Shown here piece by piece: positions 23,158 to 30,946 of a stretch of 64,000 nucleotides of DNA. This stretch comes from Paenibacillus ehimensis NBRC 15659. GTDB lineage: Bacteria; Bacillota; Bacilli; Paenibacillales; NBRC-103111. The stretch spans positions 1 to 64,000 of the forward strand of contig NZ_BILX01000009.1 of NCBI RefSeq assembly GCF_004000785.1. The letters run 5' to 3'. The position numbers and the translations under genes were made by a program. Under the pieces are notes generated by a model. It was given only the letters and a program-made list of their open reading frames with translations, searched no databases and was not told where the DNA came from. Numbering within the stretch: the stretch's first letter is position 1; every line of letters begins with the position of its first letter.

Positions 23158-23190
23158 GAGAGACAGGTGTTCTTGGTTTTCACAAGAAGT

Positions 23191-23221
23191 AAAGCACTGG
23201 CGAACGGGCCGGTGCTTTTTT
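23191..23221 (+). terminator. terminator
   Basis: AAAGCACTGG (23191-23200) pairs with CCGGTGCTTT (23209-23218), then TTTTTT. Confidence 0.8.
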
Positions 23222-23312
23222 GGCATGGCGGCTCGTTCTATGTTTGTTACCATATATGGACATCCTATCTCACAGCGCCTGTCATTGAACAATAAACCGG
23301 AAGGAGTCCATC

Positions 23313-23759
23313 ATGGTAGACGTTCAAACGAAAATCATTATCGAGTGCCCCTGTGATCAAGTTTCGGCCTATGCGGCTGACCCGGACAACGCTCCAGAAT
23401 GGTATGTCAATATTCATTCGGCCGAATGGCAGACCCCAAAGCCGCTTGCCGTCGGATCCAGAATTGCCTTTAAAGCCCGGTTTCTAGGACAGCAGCTGGC
23501 CTACGTCTACCAAATTGTCGAATACAAGCCGGGTCGGCTGCTTGTCATGAAGACGGCTTCCGGACCTTTTCCGATGGAGACCACGTATACCTGGGAATCG
23601 GCCGGCAGCCGCGCAACCCGAATGACCTTGCGAAACCGAGGGAATCCGGCCGGGTTTTCCATATGGTTCGCTCCGGTTATGTCGTTCATGATGCGGAGAG
23701 CTAACGAAAAAGATCTGAAGAAGCTCAAGAAGCTGCTTGAAAGTCAAGCGAGTAAGTAA
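23313..23759 (+). CDS. SRPBCC-family protein (polyketide-cyclase-like)
   Basis: 148 residues, ATG 23313 after GGAAGGAG. The N-terminal strand and IECPCDQVSAYAADPDNAPEWY are typical of polyketide_cyc2/START-like proteins, which bind a small hydrophobic ligand in a helix-grip fold. A basic C-terminal helix (ANEKDLKKLKKLLES) ends the protein. Function unknown. Its own terminator follows at 23802. Confidence 0.85.
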   Translation: MVDVQTKIIIECPCDQVSAYAADPDNAPEWYVNIHSAEWQTPKPLAVGSRIAFKARFLGQQLAYVYQIVEYKPGRLLVMKTASGPFPMETTYTWESAGSRATRMTLRNRGNPAGFSIWFAPVMSFMMRRANEKDLKKLKKLLESQASK

Positions 23760-23801
23760 ACCGGGAATCTTCATTGGACCACCGTTGTATACCCGGACGA
23801 C

Positions 23802-23825
23802 AGGCGCCTACAAGGGCGCCTTTTT
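23802..23825 (+). terminator. terminator
   Basis: AGGCGCC (23802-23808) and GGCGCCT (23815-23821) with TTTTT to 23825. Confidence 0.75.
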
Positions 23826-23857
23826 GCGTTCATCGGGTGGATCCTTTAGCAACCGGA

Positions 23858-23886
23858 TTGTCAATAGGAGGGAGAGAAGCTATAAT
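23858..23886 (+). promoter_or_regulatory. sigma-A promoter of the GNAT gene
   Basis: TTGTCA (23858-23863), 17 bases, TATAAT (23881-23886). Confidence 0.7.
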
Positions 23887-23946
23887 AGACCAAATCATAA
23901 ATGGAATATGTAGGGGAATTCGATGCAGAAGGCAGGAGGGATTCGG

Positions 23947-24492
23947 ATGAGCAAGCTTCGATTAGTCAGACCTTCTATGGAATACCGGGAGCCTTACCTG
24001 TCATTCTATGCGGACTGGATAAACAGCGGGGAACCCATGGTCCCTTGGGTTGTCCGTCAAGATCCCATTGATTTCGAAGCGATGCTGGAGTTCCTGTATG
24101 CGGAAGACAGCGAAGAGAAAGTAAGCCATCCTCATTGGGTGCCTCATTCAACCTACTGGCTGCTTAACGAGGAGAATCTTGTGGTAGGTGCGGCCAACAT
24201 TCGTCATCGATTAAACGACAAGCTGCTGAACAGCGGCGGCCATATCGGGTACGGCATACGCCCCGGCTATAGGCGCAGGGGCTATGCGAGCGCGCTGCTG
24301 GCGCAGGCGCTGCAAGTGACGAAAGCGATGGGCTTGGACCAAGTGCTGTTGGTCTGTGACAAGGACAACCTTGGCTCGGAGAAGACGATTTTGAAGCAGG
24401 GCGGCAGGTTTGAATCGGAATTTACGGAGGACGACGGAACTATCGTCAAGAGGTTTTGGATTCGGCTGGGAGGCTGTCATGACGGAATTTGA
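23947..24492 (+). CDS. GNAT-family N-acetyltransferase
   Basis: 181 residues. ATG 23947 follows AGGAGGG; the upstream in-frame ATG 23923 has no such site. Acetyl-CoA binding motif A is seen as YGIRPGYRRRGYASALLAQA, preceded by the strand NLVVGAANIRHRLN. Resembles predicted acetyltransferases of the YjaB/RimJ kind; substrate unknown. The next gene starts 14 bases before its end. Confidence 0.88.
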   Translation: MSKLRLVRPSMEYREPYLSFYADWINSGEPMVPWVVRQDPIDFEAMLEFLYAEDSEEKVSHPHWVPHSTYWLLNEENLVVGAANIRHRLNDKLLNSGGHIGYGIRPGYRRRGYASALLAQALQVTKAMGLDQVLLVCDKDNLGSEKTILKQGGRFESEFTEDDGTIVKRFWIRLGGCHDGI

Positions 24493-25555
24493 AAAAGAAG
24501 TGATCAACTGTATTAAAAGCAACGATGCGGATCAGGTTATGCCCGTTTTGGAAAAGCACGGATTGCCGGAAGGGAGCACGCTTCCCGTCCATATTTTAAA
24601 TCAAGCGTTGGAGTACAAACAGCTGGCGCTGGCCCGGCAGTTGTTGGAGAAGTACGTATTCGATCGTCTGAACGATGAAAGGAACCCGGTCATGCCTTAC
24701 GCTGCCCGGTATGGAACGCGCGATCTCTTTGAAAGATTGGTCAAAGCGGGCGCCGATCTCCATGCTCTTACCCATGTTAAGAGTTCCGCTATAGGAAGGG
24801 CCCTTGCTTTCGGCAATCATAAGGGAGTCCGGGCTTTACTGGAATTGGGCTTCGATATGAGAACCTACGCAGGCGGGGACGCTCTTCGCGACGCCGCATG
24901 GTCCGGAAAATTCGAATTCGTCAAATTATTTGTGGAGCATGGAGCCGATGTCAACTTTAACGGCCGCAGTCAGGTGTTTCCTTATTGTACGACTCCGGTC
25001 CAGATGGCCGCTTCCATGAATCACTTCGAAATCGTAAAGTACTTGATTGAACATGGCGCCGACGTCACGATTAAGGACAAAAACGGCGACCGGGCTTATT
25101 CTTATGCCAAACAGAATAACCATAAGGAGCTGATGGAGTATATCAAGCAATTCGAGCCTCCGATTTGGCATGAGATGGATAATCGGGCCAAGGAGCTTAA
25201 GCGTCTGGGCTTGCCGGCTGAAATTATTAAATGGCTTGGGATTGAGAATCGAAGGATTGAACTAAAGGATTGCCAATCGTCCGAATATATTGAATTCGAA
25301 ACGATATTTGACGTCCGTGTATTGGAGTGGAGAGGCAGAACCTTTATCGATCTGGTCAAAGACATCGATAATTACTCCAATACGGGATTTATCGTCTGGG
25401 TGAAAGACAAAAAATGTCTGGGGAGCCTGGATGTCGAGCATGACGAGTTAATTTTGCTGCCGGGTCTGAAGTGGAAGGCTTTCCTGGCTAAGGCAGCCGG
25501 CATTATCGACGATATACTGGATGGAAACTTATCGGGAGAAACGTTCGAGGATTAA
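24479..25555 (+). CDS. ankyrin-repeat protein
   Basis: 358 residues from ATG 24479, with GGGAGG inside the end of the GNAT gene; the two genes overlap and are coupled. At least four ankyrin-like repeats cover about 10-225 (RDLFERLVKAGADLHALTHV, KFEFVKLFVEHGADVNFNG, HFEIVKYLIEHGADVTIKD, GDRAYSYAKQNNHKELMEYI). The C-terminal 130 residues form a separate domain (FDVRVLEWRGRTFIDLVKD) that may be SMI1/KNR4-like. Probably a protein-binding adaptor. Confidence 0.85.
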   Translation: MTEFEKEVINCIKSNDADQVMPVLEKHGLPEGSTLPVHILNQALEYKQLALARQLLEKYVFDRLNDERNPVMPYAARYGTRDLFERLVKAGADLHALTHVKSSAIGRALAFGNHKGVRALLELGFDMRTYAGGDALRDAAWSGKFEFVKLFVEHGADVNFNGRSQVFPYCTTPVQMAASMNHFEIVKYLIEHGADVTIKDKNGDRAYSYAKQNNHKELMEYIKQFEPPIWHEMDNRAKELKRLGLPAEIIKWLGIENRRIELKDCQSSEYIEFETIFDVRVLEWRGRTFIDLVKDIDNYSNTGFIVWVKDKKCLGSLDVEHDELILLPGLKWKAFLAKAAGIIDDILDGNLSGETFED

Positions 25556-25595
25556 CGCAAAAAGCACTGACCATGCGCTCAGTGCTTTTTGCGTT
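25554..25595. terminator. bidirectional terminator
   Basis: Perfect 17-bp stem: 25554-25570 with 25579-25595 (core AAAAAGCACTGA / TCAGTGCTTTTT). Serves convergent genes on both sides. Confidence 0.9.
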
Positions 25596-25611
25596 GCGGA
25601 GATGCGGTTTG

Positions 25612-26664
25612 TTATGGCTTTAAAGCCTTTTTCGGCTTGATTCGGGCGAGCGCTTTTGCGGTAAGCTTGCGGACATACGCGCGGGACGATCTCGCGGCTT
25701 TGACCTGTTTCACTTTGCCTGCGCCGCCTGCCAGAGCCACCTTCGTCCCGAAGGCCTGCATAGCCCAGCAGACGGGGAAGGCAATGGAAAGACGGCCATC
25801 CAACGAGCCGGCAAAATTCACGGCCGCGGCGTAATTGTCCGAGTCTCGAAGCCAGACCGATCCGGAATCCCCGCCCAGCGATATAGGGGTAGTTCCTCGA
25901 ATCACCGTTTGATTCTTGAAGGTAAGCACCCCCAGACTACCGCCGTAGTCGATTTGAATATCGGTGTCGATCGATTCCACCCTTCCGGTCACCAAGCCTG
26001 TCGTGCGCCCCACCTTTTTAAATTGCTCCCCCACCCGATACGACGTCACATAACCGGGGATGACTCCGACCGTCGGATAATTCGGATTAAGCAGGCGGTT
26101 GTTTGCAGGGACGGAGAGCGCCGCGTCCATAACATTAGTTTTGTTTGGCTCCAGCTTTACATAGCTATATAAGCGGCCGATGCGGTCCTTGCCGGGACGG
26201 CCTCCGTCGGCGCCCCCGGGCTGAATCGTTTCGGTGGCGCCGTTCGTATTGTCCGGATTCAGCACATGATTATTGCTCAGTAAATAGCGGTTGGCCGCCT
26301 CGGGACCGTTCGTCACGATCAGGCCTGCGCTGCCTGAGCCCTTCGTCGTGCCGACACTGTAGCCGGGAGGCACGGGGCGAATCCGAGCGGTGTAGTCCGC
26401 GTGCGCGCGTATTTTTCCCGTTTTGACGACGCGGATAGGTACGGGTACGGCGGTTCCTTTGCCCTTCGCTTTGGCGGTAAACATAGCGGGAACGAGACCA
26501 AGGTTTGCGGAAGAAACCTTATCCGTGTAGATGATGACGGCTGCGCCCTTTTTCGGATTCGCGGGATCTCTGAAGCCTATTCCGACCCCGTGAATACCGT
26601 TCTTTTTCAATAAGCGTGCGGCGATCTTTCTTTTCATGCGCAGTGCAGCCCTAAACGTAGCCAC
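25612..26664 (-). CDS. trypsin-fold serine protease without signal peptide
   Basis: 350 residues; GTG 26664 follows GGGGAGG. The catalytic triad reads as His133 (LLSNNHVLN), Asp180 (NVMDAALS) and Ser267 (LGGDSGSV), the order of chymotrypsin-like proteases. The N-terminal part (GIHGVGIGFRDP, AVIIYTDK) is like bacterial Nal1-type peptidases. There is no signal peptide, but the N-terminus and the last 40 residues are strongly basic. Could act in the cytosol or leave the cell by another route. A Gly/Pro-rich surface (PGGADGGRPGKDR) lies between His and Asp. Terminated by the stem at 25554. Confidence 0.85.
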   Translation of the reverse strand: MATFRAALRMKRKIAARLLKKNGIHGVGIGFRDPANPKKGAAVIIYTDKVSSANLGLVPAMFTAKAKGKGTAVPVPIRVVKTGKIRAHADYTARIRPVPPGYSVGTTKGSGSAGLIVTNGPEAANRYLLSNNHVLNPDNTNGATETIQPGGADGGRPGKDRIGRLYSYVKLEPNKTNVMDAALSVPANNRLLNPNYPTVGVIPGYVTSYRVGEQFKKVGRTTGLVTGRVESIDTDIQIDYGGSLGVLTFKNQTVIRGTTPISLGGDSGSVWLRDSDNYAAAVNFAGSLDGRLSIAFPVCWAMQAFGTKVALAGGAGKVKQVKAARSSRAYVRKLTAKALARIKPKKALKP

Positions 26665-26782
26665 AATATCCTCCCCTTTGTGCAGGTTAAGATATTGTAT
26701 GGTTTTGCTGCCGATTGTTACGGGCGTTTATGGAGAGGCAAAATGTTGATGGTTAAAGCACGACCGGTGTCGGTTCGATCGA

Positions 26783-26998
26783 TTAGTCCGACTCCCGAAA
26801 CTCGAGCAATTCGCCGATTTCGGTGATATTTAGGGCATTTGCAATTCGTTCTATCTGCTCAAGATTAATTTCTTTTCTTTCGTTTCTGCAGAGTTCGGAA
26901 ATGGCGGCTTGTCTGACATTCGATAGTTTCGACAGCTCCAACTGTGTCATGTTTCTTTGTTTTAATATTTCCTTTAATTTTATTTTGATTTTTCTCAT
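26783..26998 (-). CDS. small XRE-family HTH regulator
   Basis: 71 residues, ATG 26998 after AGGAGA. It is almost wholly a Cro/C1-type HTH: KEILKQRNMTQLELSKLSNV, then RQAAISELCRNERKEINLEQ, then IANALNI. Divergent from the small helical protein gene; the two repeated palindromes between them (27041-27091) are its likely operators. Confidence 0.9.
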   Translation of the reverse strand: MRKIKIKLKEILKQRNMTQLELSKLSNVRQAAISELCRNERKEINLEQIERIANALNITEIGELLEFRESD

Positions 26999-27032
26999 CT
27001 TTACGATCTCCTATTTCCATAAGCCGAAGGCA

Positions 27033-27091
27033 TTGACAATTTACGCCCAAGCGTATATTATTTGATTACGCTCATGCGTATATTTTTGATT
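27033..27091 (+). promoter_or_regulatory. promoter with two tandem palindromic operators
   Basis: TTGACA (27033-27038), 17 bases, TATTAT (27056-27061). Overlying it are two tandem 26-base copies, 27041-27066 and 27066-27091, each TTACGCYCAWGCGTATATT plus TTTGAT, with the palindromic core ACGCNNANGCGT. The first copy covers spacer and -10, as expected for repression by the XRE protein next door. Confidence 0.7.
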
Positions 27092-27117
27092 GAGCTGACT
27101 AATGAGGAGGGGAAGTA

Positions 27118-27381
27118 ATGCATGCCAAGCTGTCGGATAAAATTGGACTCTTAATAGCCGAAGAAGAAACGTTACAGGAAAAAATAAATACTTGTGAATT
27201 ATGCGTTTCCGCCGTTCTGGATGCCATTGTCGCAGCACAAGGAAAAATACATATTCTTACAGCAGAAGGAATCCTCTCATCGATCCATACAATCAGTGCT
27301 GATTTGCAAACCGAATTGCTTCATTTGAAGCTTGAGAAAATTATCGTTGCTTCTTCAGAAAGTGCATCTCACCCGATGTAA
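27118..27381 (+). CDS. small helical protein, paralogue of 37610-37801
   Basis: 87 residues, ATG 27118 after GAGGAGGGG. Helical and acidic/basic alternating. The core CELCVSAVLDAIV...AEGILSSIHTISADLQTELLHLKLEKIIV matches a second small protein in this window (CEECVKVILEHIV, DLRTELLHVKLERSIV), so it is a real, repeated family (segments quoted in part). The CxxC pair may bind metal or link subunits. Expression appears to be under the neighbouring XRE repressor. Function unknown. Confidence 0.8.
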   Translation: MHAKLSDKIGLLIAEEETLQEKINTCELCVSAVLDAIVAAQGKIHILTAEGILSSIHTISADLQTELLHLKLEKIIVASSESASHPM

Positions 27382-27663
27382 CTAAAGCCTGATAACGTTG
27401 GCAGTTGTTAGCTATTTTCCATGGTTTATTATAACTTAATTCCGTATCGTATGACCATATTACCATCTTGGCTCTAGAAACATAGCTTGAGGTAATGAAC
27501 TTTTTCATTTTGGGGACACTATTTTATGAAATAAGGTGTGCCAGAAATTGCTTTACATTTGGAAAGAGTTACAACATACTAAGAACAGGTGTGGGAAGTA
27601 TTTCTTTTTTTCACCGAATAGAGGGACAACCTCGGATAGAATGCGAACAAGGGGCGTGACCTG
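27382..27663. other. 282-base gap
   Basis: No gene or terminator of quality is seen. It contains the upstream region of the ferritin gene; no clear Fur- or PerR-type box was identified. Confidence 0.3.
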
Positions 27664-28170
27664 ATGCTGAGTGAGAACCTGCTCGCCAAGTTGAACGAAC
27701 AAATGAACTACGAATTTTATTCCTCCCAAGTGTATCTGGCGATGGCCGGATACTGCTCGTCGGAAAGCTTCGACGGGTTTGCGAACTTTTTTATCGTACA
27801 GGCCGAGGAAGAGAAATTTCATGCCATGAAAATTTTTCACTTCATTAACACGCTGGGCAAGCGCGCCCACGTCAGTGGAATGGAGGACCCGCAGAACGAG
27901 TACAATTCGCTGCTGGATGCTTTCGAACATGCATTTGCTCACGAGCAAACCGTGACGAAGCGCATCTATGAGCTGTCGGATATCGCATGGAACGAGCGCG
28001 AGCACGCGACGATCAACTTCTTGAAGTGGTTCATCGACGAACAGGTCGAAGAGGAAGCCACGTTCGATAGTATCATCCAGAAGCTTCGCCGTATCGATAA
28101 CGACAGCAATGCGTTCTACATGCTCGATGCCCAATTGGCCCAGCGTACCTTCACGCCGCCTGCCGAATAG
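27664..28170 (+). CDS. ferritin (FtnA-type)
   Basis: 168 residues, the usual length for non-haem bacterial ferritin. Ferroxidase ligands are in place: Glu17 in NYEFYSSQVY, the EEEKFHAMKI helix with Glu50 and His53, and NEREHATINFLKWFIDEQVEEE in helix C/D (quoted in part: NEREHATINF). It oxidises Fe(II) and stores it as a mineral in a 24-subunit shell in the cytosol. Single gene with a terminator behind. Confidence 0.95.
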   Translation: MLSENLLAKLNEQMNYEFYSSQVYLAMAGYCSSESFDGFANFFIVQAEEEKFHAMKIFHFINTLGKRAHVSGMEDPQNEYNSLLDAFEHAFAHEQTVTKRIYELSDIAWNEREHATINFLKWFIDEQVEEEATFDSIIQKLRRIDNDSNAFYMLDAQLAQRTFTPPAE

Positions 28171-28188
28171 CATAGACCGGAACCGCAA

Positions 28189-28227
28189 ACTGCTCCTCCA
28201 AGCTATGAAGCATGGGGAGCAGTTTTT
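28189..28227. terminator. bidirectional terminator
   Basis: ACTGCTCC (28189-28196) pairs with GGAGCAGT (28215-28222), then TTTTTT; flanking GCAAA/TTTGC-type bases extend it. It lies between convergent ferritin and adaB/ogt genes. Confidence 0.8.
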
Positions 28228-28246
28228 TGCGCGGATTCGCATGAAC

Positions 28247-28807
28247 TCAAAACTGAAATCGGGCATGTCCCTTAAGCGTAAAATCTTCAAAGCCTTCCAG
28301 ACGGAGCAGCTCTTGTTTCACCTGCAGGCCGCCCCGAAACCCTGTGAGTGCGGAGTTTTTGCCGATCACGCGGTGGCACGGGACGACGATGGGGATCGGA
28401 TTGGCTCCGTTCGCCGTGCCTACGGCACGGACGGCCGCAGGACTGCCCACTTCACCGGCAATGTCCGAATAGCTGCGGGTTTCGCCATAGGGAATGCGGG
28501 TTAGCGCCTGCCAGACGGCGGTTTGGAACTTCGTGCCCCGCATGTCGAGGGGAAGGGCGAACGCTTGGCGGCTCCCTTCCAGGTATTCCTCCAACTGCCG
28601 GACGTATTCGGACAACGGTTCTTGGTCGTTAATCAATGTGGCGCCCGGAATATGTTTAACCACCCATGTAGTTAAGGTGTCGAATGATTCACTGGGCCAA
28701 GTAATCCGGCACAAGCCTTGCTTCGTAGCGGCCAGATAGAGCGGCCGGTTCCCGAGCTTGGGATGCCTGAAGGCCGCCCAGTACACGTCGGTCGTAGTTT
28801 TTCCCAT
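28247..28807 (-). CDS. ogt: methylated-DNA-[protein]-cysteine S-methyltransferase
   Basis: 186 residues, ATG 28807 behind AAGGAGG. The active-site motif VVPCHRVIG is present, with Cys144 as methyl acceptor; the Arg finger region VRAVGTANGANPIPI precedes it. It repairs O6-methylguanine and O4-methylthymine by suicide transfer. It is the second gene behind adaA, 24 bases downstream, the same arrangement as adaA-adaB of Bacillus subtilis, so it is expected to be induced by alkylation. Confidence 0.95.
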   Translation of the reverse strand: MGKTTTDVYWAAFRHPKLGNRPLYLAATKQGLCRITWPSESFDTLTTWVVKHIPGATLINDQEPLSEYVRQLEEYLEGSRQAFALPLDMRGTKFQTAVWQALTRIPYGETRSYSDIAGEVGSPAAVRAVGTANGANPIPIVVPCHRVIGKNSALTGFRGGLQVKQELLRLEGFEDFTLKGHARFQF

Positions 28808-28831
28808 AGGTATGCCTCCTTCTTAACCGGC

Positions 28832-29395
28832 TTAACGGGCGCCGGCGGTTTCCCGGTATTCCATCGGTGTGCAGCCGACCGTCCTGTGAAATACGGATGT
28901 AAAGTGGGATGGGCTGCGGAAGCCGACTTCCGCCGCGATATCCGTTACCGGCTGCCCGCCTGCGGCAAGCAGCCGCTTGGCCTCTTCCATGCGGACATGG
29001 AGCAGCTCCTTCGAGGGAGTCGTTCCGGTAACGCGCTTGAACACGCGCTGCAAGTGGTAGGGACTCATTTTGAGTTCGGCCCCTATATCGCCAAGCGTCA
29101 AGGGCTCGGAATACCGCCGCTTGATCAATTCCTTCACGGCATGAGCGATTTGCGCATCCGGTCCATGCTGTCCGGGCTGTTCCGGACGGCATCTTTTGCA
29201 TGCCCGGAATCCCGCTTGCAGCGCTTCCTCGATACTGCCGTATACTTTCACGTTTTCCGGCTTCGGAATGCGGGAGCGGCACGAAGGCCGGCAAAAGATT
29301 CCCGTCGATGTGATTCCGATATAATACCGCCCGTCGTAGCGGGTGTCGCGCCGCAAAATCGTCTCGTATACCGACTGAAATAGTGCGTCGTCCAT
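28832..29395 (-). CDS. adaA: AdaA: methylphosphotriester-DNA methyltransferase and activator
   Basis: 187 residues. ATG 29395 is chosen because GGGGAGG lies just upstream; the frame is open far further, but that part lacks family character. The N-terminal Ada zinc domain has Cys35, Cys39, Cys66 and Cys69 (FCRPSC, CKRC); Cys35 is the expected methyl acceptor from DNA phosphotriesters. The C-terminus is an AraC HTH pair (TLGDIGAELKMSPYHLQRVF; VTDIAAEVGFRSPSHFTSVF). When methylated it activates its own operon with ogt. Confidence 0.93.
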   Translation of the reverse strand: MDDALFQSVYETILRRDTRYDGRYYIGITSTGIFCRPSCRSRIPKPENVKVYGSIEEALQAGFRACKRCRPEQPGQHGPDAQIAHAVKELIKRRYSEPLTLGDIGAELKMSPYHLQRVFKRVTGTTPSKELLHVRMEEAKRLLAAGGQPVTDIAAEVGFRSPSHFTSVFHRTVGCTPMEYRETAGAR

Positions 29396-29581
29396 ATTGG
29401 GGCCTCCCCTCTGCCACTCATTATAAACCGAAGCCGCGTGTTCTGATAATAGAGCAAGAATAGGACAGCAATAATTCGATAGTCCAAGCGGGGAGGCACG
29501 GTGGAGACGCAAAACGGCCGTCTGGAAGCGATGGGATCGCTCCGGGCGGCCGGCAGCTGAGGCTGGAATGAGGGGCAAGCG

Positions 29582-29797
29582 TCAAAGCTTGCAGGAATTG
29601 ATGCCGAGTAGACGGTTAATGAGACATTTTCGGGTAAGCGCCGTGTAGAGCAGAGGAATTCCAATCAAGCCGAGATACTTGATTTCCCCTTCCAGCAAGA
29701 ATAAAAGCGAAAGCAGCGCCAGTCCTGCAACAATCCGAAATACCAAGTCAAAGCGACGATGGTTCTCCTCTCTGTGGCAATGCGTTACTTCCAGCAT
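29582..29797 (-). CDS. DUF2892-like small membrane protein
   Basis: 71 residues as given; the frame is open to 29836 and no good ribosome site marks the start. FDLVFRIVAGLALLSLLFLL and the second span with GLIGIPLLYTALTRKC...LLGIN follow the DUF2892 (YgaP C-terminal-like) pattern of two spans with a Cys near the end. Such proteins are small inner-membrane proteins, sometimes linked to sulfur handling. Single gene. Confidence 0.6.
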   Translation of the reverse strand: MLEVTHCHREENHRRFDLVFRIVAGLALLSLLFLLEGEIKYLGLIGIPLLYTALTRKCLINRLLGINSCKL

Positions 29798-29941
29798 AAC
29801 GGATGCATCGGATAAAAGTAAACGAAGCCCCAGCATGGGTTGCGACGCTGTATGGCAGCCAGCCGATCAAATCCATGCCGGGAGGGCTTGTCCTTCATCA
29901 AGCCAAAAAGAAAGGGCCGGTATCGACCGTATCTTCACGAC

Positions 29942-30745
29942 CTAACGGTGGCGTGCCGGCGCACTTTTGGCTTTGGTGCACTGCAAGCGGTACCGGCGGC
30001 CGTAAGCCCGGGCACAGGCGACGATTCTGCGGATCATGCGCTTGTTCGGGAGCTTGGTGAACGGGCAAGGGTCAGGCCGGGTGTTCACTTCCAAGATCCA
30101 GGGCTTCAGGCGGCGGTCGATGGCAATATCGACCCCCAGTTCTTTCACGGCGGGATAAGCGCGGCTGAATTGGACGGCGGCCAAGTGGGCCAGACGGTTC
30201 ATGCTTCGCAACAGCCTGGTCGTCGCTGCCGCTCCCGCAGAGGGCTTTATAAGAAGGGAGGCGGTAAAAATCGTGCCGCCCTGACTTCCGTTCGTCACCG
30301 CTTTGCGAGGATGGGCGAGCCGCCCCGCCGTTCCGGTACATTCCCATTTGCCGGCAGGGTTTTTCTGGATCATGACCCGAAAGTCGAAGAGGCGTCCTTG
30401 GTAGGTTAGGACGTGAATTCCTTTTTGAACCACGTAGCGTCTACGGCCCGTGTGCTTGCTTACCGACCGGAACATGGCTTGAAAGGTCGGAAAGTCGAGC
30501 GTCCGTACTCCGCTCCGATAACGGTAAGCGCGCGCTCTTTTCTCTACCCGCAACACACCGTTGCCTTGCGAGCCGGTATCCGGCTTCACGTATACCATGC
30601 CGTACCGCTCCAGCATTCGGAACAAGCGGCTGCGGGTCAACGGGCGTGTAAGGGGCACGTGCTTTGCCAGTTCCGGACTGCGCAGGACCACTTGGGTTTT
30701 CACCAGCTTGCTGGCAATATAACTTTGCTTCTTTTTCTTCTTCAT
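29942..30745 (-). CDS. YheC/YheD-family ATP-grasp protein
   Basis: 267 residues from ATG 30745 (GGAAAGGAAGG upstream). Conserved features of the endospore-coat-associated YheC/D family are GMVYVKPDTGSQGNGV with the ATP-binding Lys, FDFRVMIQKN, AGRLAHPRKAVTNGSQGG and the metal-binding GVDIAIDRRLKPWILEVNTRPDP (quoted in part: WILEVNTRPDP). It should ligate a carboxylate and an amine or thiol; the substrate is unknown. Basic N-terminus (MKKKKKQS). Its presence supports a spore-forming host. Confidence 0.88.
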   Translation of the reverse strand: MKKKKKQSYIASKLVKTQVVLRSPELAKHVPLTRPLTRSRLFRMLERYGMVYVKPDTGSQGNGVLRVEKRARAYRYRSGVRTLDFPTFQAMFRSVSKHTGRRRYVVQKGIHVLTYQGRLFDFRVMIQKNPAGKWECTGTAGRLAHPRKAVTNGSQGGTIFTASLLIKPSAGAAATTRLLRSMNRLAHLAAVQFSRAYPAVKELGVDIAIDRRLKPWILEVNTRPDPCPFTKLPNKRMIRRIVACARAYGRRYRLQCTKAKSAPARHR

Positions 30746-30946
30746 CCGTATGGTAACCTTCCTTTCCGTACAAAGCATAGCAGCCCTTACATCATACGAA
30801 TCGGCAAGTATCGGGGTGACGGCTGCCAATGCCTATCCTGATCCCAAATCACGGGAAGAATAGAACGCTGCACGTACAACCCGCATATGGTATACAATCG
30901 CAAAATAAGTCCTGAACAGGGTAGGAATGAAGGGGGAGGGAAGCAA

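Noticed and set aside
27041-27091. possible CRISPR-like tandem repeat
   Set aside because: Only two copies with no spacer; better explained as tandem operators.
27553-28290. 245-residue minus-strand ORF
   Set aside because: Antisense to ferritin, which is certain.
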